Positions 50,610-59,249 of a DNA stretch of 64,000 bases are shown here, one piece after another; the first letter of the stretch is position 1; every line of letters starts with the position of its first letter. The DNA comes from DASQPA01 sp963757335. GTDB taxonomy: Bacteria; Acidobacteriota; Thermoanaerobaculia; Multivoradales; UBA5704. The stretch is from positions 372,001-436,000 of the forward strand of contig CAVWRJ010000021.1 of NCBI GenBank assembly GCA_963757335.1, read 5' to 3'. The notes below the pieces were generated by a model. The model worked only from the letters and a program-made list of their open reading frames with translations, was not told where the DNA came from and ran no database searches. The position numbers were made by a program, and so were the translations under genes.

Positions 50610-53321
50610 ATGAGGATTCTTGAAACCCGAGTCTACCGGGGCCCCAATCTTTACGCACTCTGGCCGGTGATCCGGCTCCGGATCGACCTGGAGGAGCTGG
50701 AGGAGTACCCCACCGTCAAGCTCCCGGGCTTCGCCCAAGGGCTGCTCGCCTTGATCCCCACGCTCGCCGAGCACACCTGCTCCTACGACGAGCCGGGCGG
50801 CTTCGTGCGGCGGATGACCGAGGACGAGGGGACCTGGATGGGGCACGTGCTGGAGCACGTGACGATCGAGCTCCAGGTCCTCGTGGGGACGCCGGTCTCC
50901 TTCGGCAAGACCCGCGGCGCCAACCTGCCGCGGGGCCAGTACCACGTCATTTTCAGCTATCAGGAAGAGGCGGTGGGGCTGGCCGCCCTCGACCTCGCGC
51001 TCCGCACGATCCGCCACCTGCTGCCCGCGGAGCGCGCCGATCACGACCCCGCCCCGCTCGACTTCCCCGCCGAGCTCGGCGCCCTTCGCCAGCTCGTCGA
51101 ACGCTCCGCCCTGGGACCCTCGACCGCCGCCCTGGTGCGGGCGGCGGAGGAGCGCGACATCCCCTGGATGAGGCTCAACGACGGCGCTCTGATCCAGCTC
51201 GGCCATGGCTGCCACCAGCAGCGGATCGAGGCCGCCCTGACGAGCGGCACTCCCCTGACCGCCGTCGAGCTCGCGGGCGACAAGAGCATGACCCAGCGCC
51301 TGCTCGCCGACCTCGCCATTCCCGTCCCCCGCCAGGAGGTCGTCACCTCGCTCGACGCGGCGCTAGAGGCGGCCGAGCGGCTCGGCTATCCCGTCGTCGT
51401 CAAGCCGCTCGACGGCAACCAGGGCCGCGGCGTCTCGACCGGCCTGACCGTCCCCGACCAGGTGCGCTCGGCCTGGGGCCGGGCGGTCGAAATCTCGCGG
51501 CAGGTCATCGTCGAAACCCACCAGGCCGGCTGCGACTACCGCATCCTGGTCGTCGGCGGGAAGGTCGTGGCCGTGGCCCAGCGGGTCCCCGGGCACGTCG
51601 TCGGCAACGGCCTGCAGACCGTGCGCGAGCTCGTCGAGCAGGTCAACAGCGACCCCCGGCGCGGGCATGGACACGAGAAGTCGCTGACCCGGATCGAGCT
51701 CGACGACGAGGCCCTCCGCCTTCTGGCCGAAGCCTGCCTGACGCCGGCCTCGGTCCTGCCGGCGGGCGAGGTCTTCTTCCTGCGCACGACCGGCAATCTG
51801 TCGACCGGGGGGACGGCGATCGACCGCACGGACGACGTCCACCCCGACAACCGCCGGATGGCCGAGCGCGCGGCGCGGGCGATCGGGCTGGACGTCGCCG
51901 GGGTCGACTTCCTCTGCCCCGACATCACGCGGAGCTACCGCGAGGTGGGCGGGGCGATCGTCGAGGTCAACGCCGGTCCGGGTCTCCGCATGCATCTGGA
52001 CCCCTCGGAGGGGCTGCCGCGCGACGTCGCCGGATCGATCATCGAGATGCTCTTCCCGCGCGGCCGGCCGTCCCGCATCCCCTTGGCGGCGATCACCGGC
52101 ACCAACGGCAAGACCACCACCACCCGGATGGTCGGGCACCTCCTGGCCACCGCCGGCTTCAACGTCGGCATGGCGACGACGGACGGGGTCTACATCGACG
52201 GCGTGCGGATCGCCGAGGGCGACCTGACCGGCCCCTGGTCGAGCCGGCTGGTGCTGCGCGACCCCACGGTCGACGCGGCGGTTCTGGAGACCGCCCGCGG
52301 CGGTATCGTCCGTGCCGGGCTCGGCTGGAGGAAGTGCAACGTCGGGGCGGTCTTGAACGTCGCCGCCGACCATCTGGGGCTGGGGGGGATCGACGACCTC
52401 GACGAGCTGGCGCGGGTCAAGCAGATCGTCGTCGAGGTGGCGCGGGACTACTGCGTCCTGAATGCCGACGACCCGCGGGTGGCGCAGATGGCGTCGATGA
52501 GCCCGGGCCAGCCGATCTACGTCAGTCTGGAGCCGGCGCGCGGCCGGGTCCGCCGCCACGTGCGGTCCCGCGGCAAGGCGGTGGTGCTGGAGGAGGGCAA
52601 GGGCGGCGACCGGCTCATCACCTTCCACGACGGGGGGACGGCGATCCCCCTCCTCTGGGTGCGCCAGATCCCCTCCTCGCTCGGCGGATCGGCGCTCCAC
52701 AACGTGCAAAATGCCATGTTCGCGGCGGCGGTCGCCCACGGCCTGGGAGTCAGCCTGGAGGTCATCCGCCAGGGCCTGCGCAGCTTCGAGATGGGCTTCG
52801 AGGCGACCCCGGGCCGGCTCAACTTCTACGACCGCCACCCCTTCAAGGTGCTCCTCGACTACGCCCACAACGCCCACGGCATGGAGGCGATCGCCAAAAC
52901 CGCCGCCAGCTTAGCCGTCGAGGGGCGGCGGATCGGCGTCGTCGCCGCCCCCGGCGACCGCCGGGACGACGACATCCGCGCCGTCGCCCGGGCGGCGGCA
53001 CCGGTCTTCGACCTCTTCGTGCTCCGCGAGGACGACGACCGCCGCGGCCGCGCCCCGGGCGAGACGGGCGAGCTGCTCCGCCAGGGGCTCCTCGCTGCCG
53101 GCGTGCCGGGGGAGCGCATCCTGCCCGAGGTGCTGGGAGAGGAGACAGCGGTCGACCGGGCGCTGCGTCTGGCGCGGCCGGGCGACCTGGTCGTCGTCTT
53201 CGGCGACAAGCTCGACCGTTCCTGGAACCAGATCACGGAGTTCGACCCAGCCCGGCCGCCGGTCGCCGCCGCTAATACCGGCGTTCCCGCGACGCCTGAG
53301 CTGGTGCAGACCGGGCGGTAA
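50610..53321 (+). CDS. cphA: Cyanophycin synthetase CphA
   Basis: A 903-aa enzyme that polymerises aspartate with arginine side chains into cyanophycin granules using ATP. N-terminal domain (about 1-160; MGHVLEHVTIELQVLVGTPV, family-specific), ATP-grasp domain (about 215-480; ELAGDKSMTQRLLADLAIPV, VVVKPLDGNQGRGVSTGL, EVNAGPGLRMH) that adds Asp, and Mur-ligase domain (about 490-870; P-loop GTNGKTTTTR near residue 496, VLNVAADHLG, LLDYAHNAHG) that adds Arg. All catalytic blocks and the full length are present. Followed 24 nt later by iadA and then by cphB in opposite orientation. Confidence 0.96.
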   Translation: MRILETRVYRGPNLYALWPVIRLRIDLEELEEYPTVKLPGFAQGLLALIPTLAEHTCSYDEPGGFVRRMTEDEGTWMGHVLEHVTIELQVLVGTPVSFGKTRGANLPRGQYHVIFSYQEEAVGLAALDLALRTIRHLLPAERADHDPAPLDFPAELGALRQLVERSALGPSTAALVRAAEERDIPWMRLNDGALIQLGHGCHQQRIEAALTSGTPLTAVELAGDKSMTQRLLADLAIPVPRQEVVTSLDAALEAAERLGYPVVVKPLDGNQGRGVSTGLTVPDQVRSAWGRAVEISRQVIVETHQAGCDYRILVVGGKVVAVAQRVPGHVVGNGLQTVRELVEQVNSDPRRGHGHEKSLTRIELDDEALRLLAEACLTPASVLPAGEVFFLRTTGNLSTGGTAIDRTDDVHPDNRRMAERAARAIGLDVAGVDFLCPDITRSYREVGGAIVEVNAGPGLRMHLDPSEGLPRDVAGSIIEMLFPRGRPSRIPLAAITGTNGKTTTTRMVGHLLATAGFNVGMATTDGVYIDGVRIAEGDLTGPWSSRLVLRDPTVDAAVLETARGGIVRAGLGWRKCNVGAVLNVAADHLGLGGIDDLDELARVKQIVVEVARDYCVLNADDPRVAQMASMSPGQPIYVSLEPARGRVRRHVRSRGKAVVLEEGKGGDRLITFHDGGTAIPLLWVRQIPSSLGGSALHNVQNAMFAAAVAHGLGVSLEVIRQGLRSFEMGFEATPGRLNFYDRHPFKVLLDYAHNAHGMEAIAKTAASLAVEGRRIGVVAAPGDRRDDDIRAVARAAAPVFDLFVLREDDDRRGRAPGETGELLRQGLLAAGVPGERILPEVLGEETAVDRALRLARPGDLVVVFGDKLDRSWNQITEFDPARPPVAAANTGVPATPELVQTGR

Positions 53322-53345
53322 GAGCCGGGACACCGGGAGGGGATC

Positions 53346-54497
53346 GTGTTCACCATTATCCAGAACGGCGAGGTCTATGCCCCGGAGCCGCAGGGGCGGA
53401 GATCCGTGCTCCTGATCGGCGACCGGATCGCCCGGATCGCCGACGCCGCGGAGATCGACCTGCGCGCGATCGAGGCGCTGAGGCTGCCGGTCGAGGTGGT
53501 CGATGCCGCCGGCTCTATCGTCACCCCGGGGGTGATCGACCCGCACATGCACCTCCTCGGCGGCAGCGGCGAGGAGGGGTTCGCCAGCCGCGGCCCGGAC
53601 CTCCAGTGGAGCGAGATCGTCCCCTGCGGCACCACCACCGTCGTCGGCCTTCTGGGGGTCGACGCCACCACCCGGACCCTCCCCGACCTCCTCGCCAAGG
53701 TGCGGGGGCTGGAGGAGAACGGGATCACCGGCTTCTGCTACACCGGCCACTACGGGCTCCCTGCGGTGACCTTCACCGGCTCGGTGCGCGACGACCTGAT
53801 CCTCATCGACAAGGTGATCGGGGTCGGCGAGATCGCCCTCTCGGACCACCGCGCCTCCCAGCCCGAGCCCCACGAGCTGGCCCGGATGGCGGTCGACGCC
53901 CACGTCGGGGGGATCCTCGCCGGCAAGGCCGGGGTCACCCACTTCCACCTGGGGGAGGGGCGCGGCCGGCTGGCGCCGCTCCGCGCTCTCCTGGACGCCG
54001 AGGAGATCCCGCCCGAGTGCCTCTATCCCACCCACGTCGAGCGCAGCGCCGAGCTGGTCGCCGAGGCCGCCGAGCTCACCCGGCGCGGCTGCTTCGTGGA
54101 CATGGACACCGCCGAGCCCGGGATCGAGAAGTGGATCGCCGTCTTCCTCGAAAAGGGCGGTGACCCGAAGCGGCTGACCCTCTCGACGGACTCCGACAGC
54201 AGCGCTCCCAAGACCCTCTTCGAGGAGCTCCGCAAGGTGATCGAAAAGCGGCGCCTGCCGCTCGAAGGGGCCCTCGCCCTGGTCACCGCCAACACCGCCT
54301 CCGTGCTTCACCTCGAAGGCAAGGGGCGCCTCGAACCCGGGCGAGATGCGGATCTCCTCGTGCTCTCTCCAAAGTCGCTCGAGGTCCGGCACGTCATCGC
54401 CCGGGGGAAGCTCCTGGTGCGGGCCGGCGAGCTTCTCGTCCGCGAGCGGTTCCTCGAGAAGAGCAAGCGCGAGATCCACCTCGTGGGGAGGGGGTAG
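53346..54497 (+). CDS. iadA: Isoaspartyl dipeptidase IadA
   Basis: A 383-aa amidohydrolase that splits beta-aspartyl dipeptides, here beta-Asp-Arg released by cyanophycinase. Metal ligands: DPHMHLLGG (two His), THFHLGEG and YPTHVERS (His), LSTDSDSS (Asp); FCYTGHYGLP is typical of IadA. It lies 24 nt downstream of cphA on the same strand, with GGGAGGGG before the GTG start, so it is co-transcribed. Its stop directly abuts the stop of cphB on the other strand. Confidence 0.94.
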   Translation: MFTIIQNGEVYAPEPQGRRSVLLIGDRIARIADAAEIDLRAIEALRLPVEVVDAAGSIVTPGVIDPHMHLLGGSGEEGFASRGPDLQWSEIVPCGTTTVVGLLGVDATTRTLPDLLAKVRGLEENGITGFCYTGHYGLPAVTFTGSVRDDLILIDKVIGVGEIALSDHRASQPEPHELARMAVDAHVGGILAGKAGVTHFHLGEGRGRLAPLRALLDAEEIPPECLYPTHVERSAELVAEAAELTRRGCFVDMDTAEPGIEKWIAVFLEKGGDPKRLTLSTDSDSSAPKTLFEELRKVIEKRRLPLEGALALVTANTASVLHLEGKGRLEPGRDADLLVLSPKSLEVRHVIARGKLLVRAGELLVRERFLEKSKREIHLVGRG

Positions 54498-55379
54498 CTA
54501 CTTCTCGGACTTCGCGGGTTTCTTGTTTCTGGCCTGCTTCTTCTTCTCTTCCTGGGGAGTCTTGATCTCCGGCCGGCGTTCCCGGAGATTGAAGCACTCT
54601 CCGGCGGCGAGCACGTGCATCTTGATGTCGAAGATCGACAGGGTCTCGTCCTGGTCCGCCTCGCTCAGGTTCGAGAAGGTCACCTGGGAGGCGTCGAGGA
54701 CGTAGGCCGCGCCCTCTCCCAGGACCTCGAACCAGTCCTCGCCGTGGACGACGATGGCGGAGTTCTCGTCGATCCCCACCCCCAGGTAGGCGGGGTTCTG
54801 GGCCACCGCCCCGAGAAGCCGGGGGAGCCGGCCGCGCTCCGCGAAGTGCTGATCGACGATCACCCGCCGCAGGAGCCCCAGCCCGGGGGCCATGCGCAGA
54901 GCGCTGCCGATCTTGTAGGAGGCCTCGCCGTCGCCCTCGACCAGCATGGTCTCGCTCATCACCGAGGCACCGGCCGAGGTCCCGGCGACGGTGCCGCCCT
55001 CGCGGTAGATCTCCTCGATCCGGCGATAGGCCCGGGAGTCGCCGAGCTGGCTCGTGATCCGCAGCTGATCGCCGCCGGTAAAAAAGACCGCCGTCGCGCC
55101 GTCGAGCACCGCCTCGGCCTCCTCGGAGAGCGCCTCGGCCCGGTCGCGGACGTCGAGGATGGCGATGTCCTTGACTCCCAGCTTGCGGAAGACTCCGTCG
55201 TACTCCTTCGCCAGCTCGCCGTTCATCTCGGCGCTCGCCACGGTGGCGACCACCAGCCTGCCCTTGCCGACCCGCTCGGCCACCGCCTTCAGGATCTCGC
55301 TCTCCCGCTGTTTTTCCTCGTGCCCGCCAATGATGACCAGGGTGCCATCGCCGGTGCCACCGTTCGGGTACGTCGCCAT
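54498..55379 (-). CDS. cphB: Cyanophycinase CphB
   Basis: A 293-aa serine peptidase of family S51 that cuts cyanophycin into beta-Asp-Arg. The catalytic Ser135 lies in GTSAGAS, preceded by FFTGGDQLRI; LLRRVIVDQHFAERGRLPRL and IGIDENSAIVV-like GVGIDENSAIVV are also family features. No signal peptide, so it is the intracellular type. The last 25 residues are Lys-rich (EEKKKQARNKKPAKSEK), longer than usual. The ribosome site GGAGG lies before the ATG. It converges on iadA with adjoining stop codons, so read-through could make antisense RNA over either gene. Confidence 0.94.
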   Translation of the reverse strand: MATYPNGGTGDGTLVIIGGHEEKQRESEILKAVAERVGKGRLVVATVASAEMNGELAKEYDGVFRKLGVKDIAILDVRDRAEALSEEAEAVLDGATAVFFTGGDQLRITSQLGDSRAYRRIEEIYREGGTVAGTSAGASVMSETMLVEGDGEASYKIGSALRMAPGLGLLRRVIVDQHFAERGRLPRLLGAVAQNPAYLGVGIDENSAIVVHGEDWFEVLGEGAAYVLDASQVTFSNLSEADQDETLSIFDIKMHVLAAGECFNLRERRPEIKTPQEEKKKQARNKKPAKSEK

Positions 55380-55403
55380 TTTGCTCCTCCCTGCCCGTTC
55401 CAG

Positions 55404-55787
55404 TTAAAACGCGGGCGCTGAGGATTTTGCAGCTTCCGTGCCGCTCACCACCCGCACCCGGGCGAGCGCCGGGCGGTCCGGCTGGTCCGGGCTCAGGGAT
55501 GACTGGTGGCGGAGTTGGTGGCGGATCTCTGCCAGGGCCCACCCGCTGGCCAATGATCGGGAAAGTCGTTGCCTCTTCGTACAGACCGCAAGGACCGTGA
55601 AGTGCTCCGTCACCTCTCCGGACGTGATCCGGTAGAGCCCCCGGGCGATGTGTTCCACCTCTCCCCGCCTCTCCATCTGATGCAGCTGGCTGCGATGCAC
55701 CCCTAGAGACTCGAGGTCGCGCGGGCGGAAGATGCCACCCTGCACGATCGCGGAAAGCGGGTTCCGACCTTGGATCTTTGCCTCCAT
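55404..55787 (-). pseudogene. AbiEi-like antitoxin remnant, chimeric C-terminus
   Basis: Residues 1-60 look like the N-terminal winged helix of type IV AbiEi antitoxins: IVQGGIFRPRDLESLGVHRS, QLHQMERRGEVEHIARGLYR. After TEHFTVLAV the sequence no longer resembles the family, and the last 28 residues (ALARVRVVSGTEAA) copy the C-terminus of the neighbouring membrane protein through a 45-bp direct repeat. No AbiEii toxin gene follows. It has a good ribosome site (GAGGTG) and its operator-like inverted repeat, so it was once functional or is a truncated regulator. Confidence 0.6.
55429..55473. repeat. 45-bp direct repeat, copy 1
   Basis: 44 of 45 bases equal copy 2 at 55880-55924 (451 bp apart). 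This copy is fused to the end of the AbiEi-like reading frame. Confidence 0.95.
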
Positions 55788-55803
55788 TGGCACCTCATGG
55801 CTT

Positions 55804-55847
55804 GTACGAAATGTCGGCTTTCCCGTGTAAGTGCCGACGTTTTGTAC
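55804..55847 (-). promoter_or_regulatory. Operator-like inverted repeat upstream of AbiEi remnant
   Basis: GTACGAAATGTCGGC and GCCGACGTTTTGTAC form a 15-bp inverted repeat with two mismatches, spaced by 14 nt, 17-60 bp before the ATG at 55787. This is where AbiEi-type antitoxins bind to repress their own operon. Confidence 0.55.
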
Positions 55848-55866
55848 CACGCAGTGGAAGCCTGGG

Positions 55867-57654
55867 TCAAAGAGATCCGGCAGCTTCCGTGCCGCTCACC
55901 ACCCGCACCCGCGCGAGCGCCGGGGCCATTCCCAGGTTCGAGAAGGGGTGGTACTGGTAGCGGTCGAACTGGCCGGGCTCGGCGGTCAGGGTGTACTCGC
56001 CCGGCTCCCGGGGGGCGAGGACGGTGACCGTCTCGGTGAGAGTGTCGCCCGGTTCGAGCCGCCAGGCGAGCCAGGCGTCCTCCTGGAGCCGACCCGGGGC
56101 CGGCGGCTGGCTGGCGGGAGCGGCGGGGCCGGCGGGGCCGGCGGGAGCGGCCGGCCGCCAGCGGAGGACCCAGCGGACCGAGTCCGTGGCGAACCAGCCG
56201 CCGCAGGAGGACCAGAAGCGGCGGCTGCGGTTTCTGAGCCGCAGCCGGACGTCTCGGACTCCGTCGGCCGGCCACTCGCGGGGGACCGGCGCCGCCCAGG
56301 CGACCTCCCCCCGCACATCGGCTGGCGCCGCCAGCTGCCCGGTCATCAGGGGGCGGGCGACGAGCGGCAGGAAATGGGGGCTCTGTAGACCCGCGTGGTA
56401 GGCGAGGACCGGCGCGGAGTGGGCGACGTCCCACACCCCCTTCTCGGCGTTGCCGCTGTCGCCGCCGGGGTAGCAGTAGGCGCCGATCGCCTGGAGGGCC
56501 ACGGCGTAGAGGGCGGCGGTGGCGAAGAGCACCCGTCCGGCGCGGCCGAGGCGCTCCCAGGAGCCGGCGAGGAGGACGAAGAGGAACGGCAGGCCGTCGG
56601 TCAAGTAGCGCGGGCCGTAGCAGTAGCCCGCGGTCCAGGTCGAAAAGCAGGTGTGGAAGAGCACGTTCGCGGCCCACGCCGCCCCCAGGACGGCGGTCTC
56701 CTGGCGCTCCCTGCCGGGCCGCGGCCGGACCCAGAAGAGGGCGAGGAGGAAGGGGCAGAAGACGAGCAGGCCGCGGTTGCTCACGAGGAGGCCGGCGAGC
56801 TCGGCCGCCGACGGCAGATGGGTGGGGAGAGCCTGGCCGTTCGGCAGCCGGTACTCGACGTAGCCGCCGAGGATCGTCTTGAAGTACCACTTGTTGTAGA
56901 GGACGAGGAGGAGGGCGAGGCCGCCGCTCGAAACGAGGAACGGCCAGGCCTTTTTCCCCGTGCGCCGGCCGACGATCCAGGCGATCGCGAGCGAGAAGAA
57001 GAGGTCCTGCGGCCGGTTTGCCGTGAGGAGCCCGGCGGTCGCTCCGAGGAGAAAGGCGCGGCCACCCTGGGGCTCCGGATCGAGCAGGAGGTAGAGGCTG
57101 ACGGCGAGGAGGAGCTCGGCGGGGCCGTGCTGCCAGAGGGCCTGGCTCGAAATCACCCAGGTCGTGGTGCCGAAGGCGTAGAGGAGCGCGAGACCGAGGG
57201 CGGCCCGCTCCGTCGTCAGCCGCCGCAGGGTCCAGAAGAGGAAGAGGACCGAGAGCGCGGTGATGATCGAGGCCGCGATCTTCTCCATGAGGACCAGGGT
57301 CCGCTGGCCGTACTTCGGGCTATCCGGCCGCAGGGCGGGGAAGAGCGCGGTGGGGAAATAGAGCGGGGTGACGAGGAGCGACGTCACGACGGGGTAGAGC
57401 GGAATCCAGTGGCCCTGCCGGGAGCGGTACATCGAGTACCGCACCTCGTCCGGAAGGGTGGGGGCGTAGCGGTCGAGGGAGATCCCGTCGCCGCGCCAGA
57501 GCCCGGACGGCACGAGGCTCGCCGCCAGGCTGTCGTAGGAGGCGATGTAGCGCAGGTTCGAGTTGTAGACCGCGAGGCAGAACAGGAAGAGCAGCAGCGA
57601 GCGGCGCCAGCCGGCGGTATCCCCGGCCCGCCCGGCCCGGAAAGGGCGGCTCAC
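55867..57654 (-). CDS. Polytopic membrane protein, glycosyltransferase-39/ArnT-like
   Basis: A 595-aa protein with about ten spans in residues 15-420 and a soluble C-terminal domain of beta type (residues 430-595). N-terminal YNSNLRYIASYDSLAASLVP places the acidic Asp typical of GT-C mannosyl/arabinosyl-transferases. GQHP-like RQGHWIPLYPVVTSLLVTPL and LFWTLRRLTTERAALGLALLY follow. A low-complexity PAAPAGPAGPAAPA linker joins the soluble part. GTG start overlaps the stop of the GT4 gene by 4 nt (GTGA). Likely adds sugar from a lipid donor on the periplasmic side; acceptor unknown. Confidence 0.72.
   Translation of the reverse strand: MSRPFRAGRAGDTAGWRRSLLLFLFCLAVYNSNLRYIASYDSLAASLVPSGLWRGDGISLDRYAPTLPDEVRYSMYRSRQGHWIPLYPVVTSLLVTPLYFPTALFPALRPDSPKYGQRTLVLMEKIAASIITALSVLFLFWTLRRLTTERAALGLALLYAFGTTTWVISSQALWQHGPAELLLAVSLYLLLDPEPQGGRAFLLGATAGLLTANRPQDLFFSLAIAWIVGRRTGKKAWPFLVSSGGLALLLVLYNKWYFKTILGGYVEYRLPNGQALPTHLPSAAELAGLLVSNRGLLVFCPFLLALFWVRPRPGRERQETAVLGAAWAANVLFHTCFSTWTAGYCYGPRYLTDGLPFLFVLLAGSWERLGRAGRVLFATAALYAVALQAIGAYCYPGGDSGNAEKGVWDVAHSAPVLAYHAGLQSPHFLPLVARPLMTGQLAAPADVRGEVAWAAPVPREWPADGVRDVRLRLRNRSRRFWSSCGGWFATDSVRWVLRWRPAAPAGPAGPAAPASQPPAPGRLQEDAWLAWRLEPGDTLTETVTVLAPREPGEYTLTAEPGQFDRYQYHPFSNLGMAPALARVRVVSGTEAAGSL
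55880..55924. repeat. 45-bp direct repeat, copy 2
   Basis: This copy codes for the C-terminus (ALARVRVVSGTEAA) of the glycosyltransferase-39-like protein and is presumably the original one. Confidence 0.95.
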
Positions 57655-58892
57655 CGCGCCCGCCGGAGCCGCCGGTAGACCCGGACGAGGGATGGGCTGG
57701 CGGTGAGCTTGGCGCGGAGGCGCCAGGTGGCGGTGGCGCGGAGGGCGTCGAGCTCGGAGCGCAGCTCAGCCGCCTCCCGCTCGCGCCGCGCCCGCTCCTC
57801 GCCGGCCGCCGCGAGCTCGGCAGTGAGGCCGTCCACCCGGAGCCAGAGGGCATCGCGGTCGATCAGCAGCCTCCCGCGCTCCTTGGCATAGGGGTTGAGC
57901 CAGGCGAGGTACGCCGCCGCGGCCCGCCGCTCCTCCCCCGGATCGGCCACCGCCGGGGCGGGCTCGGCCAGCACCTCCCGGTAGATCTCGACCAGGCGGT
58001 CGACGGCGGGCGCGAGGCCCGCCTCGGCGCGAATCCGTGCCGAGACGCGGCCGGCGTCGGCCGGATCGTAGCGGGCGATCTGGCGGCCGAGCGCGGCGGG
58101 CTCGACCGGCTCGGTCAGGGTGCGGAAGCCGAAGTTCTGCCGCCTTAGAGAGTCGAGCTCCGCCGCGGTCACCAGCGGCCCGCAGCCGCCGGCATCGCAG
58201 AGGAGGACCGCGCACCCCACCGCCATCGCCTCGAGCGCCGCGCGCCCCTTGGCGAAGACCAGATCGTAGCCGGGGAGGAGCGCCTCCGGCCGGGCCGCCG
58301 GGCGGCCGCTCGCGATTCCCGCCGCGTCGAGAGCGATGCCGGCGGCGGCACAGGTGGTGCGCACGGCGGGGAGGAAGTTGGCCTCCGAGGCGTTGTTGCT
58401 GAAGACCAGCGCCCGCCGGGGGCGCGCGGGGAGCAACGGGCGGGGCGCAAAGCGCGCCAGATCGACGAAGTTGAGAAGCGTCGTGATCCGCTCGGCGGGC
58501 ACCGCCGCCGCCCTCAGCCGCTCCCGGGTCGGCTCGTCGACCGCGATGTAGCGGTAGAGGCGCGGGAAGCGCGGCGGCGCCTCCTCCCAGGGCTGCCCGC
58601 CATGGCAGACGAAGATCCCCGGGGTGCCGGGGAAGTGGAGGAGGGCGGTCATCGTCTCCAGGTGGTGCTGGCCATGGATGAGGTCGGGCGGCCCGCCGAT
58701 TTCTGCGAGCGCTGCCAGATCCTCGACGACCGGCACGCCGGCCGCCCGGATCTCGGCGGCCAGCTCGCCCAGGACCGGGCTCCAGGCGATCGGCTGGTGG
58801 CCGCGGGCGAGGAGGGTGCGGGCGACGTCCAGCACGTACAGCTCGGAGCCGGTACGGTGGGCGAGAGTGGTGTTGGTGAAGAGGATCCTCAC
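57651..58892 (-). CDS. Glycosyltransferase family 4-like protein
   Basis: A 413-aa GT-B enzyme. The N-terminus MRILFTNTTLAHRTGSELYV carries the glycine-rich donor/acceptor loop of GT4 enzymes, and GYDLVFAKGRAALEAMAVGCAVLL is the nucleotide-sugar-binding motif (Glu in KGRAALEAMA). The last 60 residues are a charged coiled coil (ELAAAGEERARREREAAELR) followed by a basic tail. GTG start overlaps the preceding DUF2442 gene by 4 nt. Cytoplasmic enzyme; works with the membrane protein downstream in glycan or glycolipid assembly. Confidence 0.85.
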   Translation of the reverse strand: MRILFTNTTLAHRTGSELYVLDVARTLLARGHQPIAWSPVLGELAAEIRAAGVPVVEDLAALAEIGGPPDLIHGQHHLETMTALLHFPGTPGIFVCHGGQPWEEAPPRFPRLYRYIAVDEPTRERLRAAAVPAERITTLLNFVDLARFAPRPLLPARPRRALVFSNNASEANFLPAVRTTCAAAGIALDAAGIASGRPAARPEALLPGYDLVFAKGRAALEAMAVGCAVLLCDAGGCGPLVTAAELDSLRRQNFGFRTLTEPVEPAALGRQIARYDPADAGRVSARIRAEAGLAPAVDRLVEIYREVLAEPAPAVADPGEERRAAAAYLAWLNPYAKERGRLLIDRDALWLRVDGLTAELAAAGEERARREREAAELRSELDALRATATWRLRAKLTASPSLVRVYRRLRRAR

Positions 58893-59164
58893 CGGCCGGT
58901 CGGGCGGTAGAACGACGGCGCCGGGGTCCCCCGGAGGAGACCGCGGACGCTCAGATCCTCCTGGAGGTCGGGCCAGTGGATACGGTCGCCGTCGCCGACC
59001 AGCTTCCAGACCCGGCGCTCCTCGGGGGTGGCGGCGAGAAGCCTGGGGAACCAGGCGAGAGGCACGAGGAGGGTGCGCCCGTCGGCCAGGCGGACGACCA
59101 GCTCGTCGTCGGTGAACTCGACGTCCCGTGCGCGCCCCGCGGTCTCGACGGCCAGAGTATCCAT
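58889..59164 (-). CDS. DUF2442 domain protein
   Basis: A 91-aa protein with the DUF2442 pattern: DVEFTDDELVVRLADGRTLLVPLAWFPRLL, then IHWPDLQEDLSVRGLLRG. These proteins often accompany DUF4160 in presumed toxin-antitoxin pairs, but no DUF4160 partner is present. It is coupled to the glycosyltransferase gene by a 4-nt overlap. GGAGG lies 6 nt before the ATG; TATACT at 59212-59207 is a possible -10. Confidence 0.85.
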   Translation of the reverse strand: MDTLAVETAGRARDVEFTDDELVVRLADGRTLLVPLAWFPRLLAATPEERRVWKLVGDGDRIHWPDLQEDLSVRGLLRGTPAPSFYRPTGR

Positions 59165-59249
59165 GTCACGCCTCCGTGGCGGTCCCGAAGGAGGGCCGCC
59201 CGCCCGAGTATACGCTGCCGCAAAACCTGGACACTCCCTGGAAGTCGGA

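Noticed and set aside
55429..55924. Insertion-sequence footprint with target-site duplication
   Set aside because: A 45-bp duplication is much longer than usual target duplications and no transposase or terminal inverted repeats are seen.
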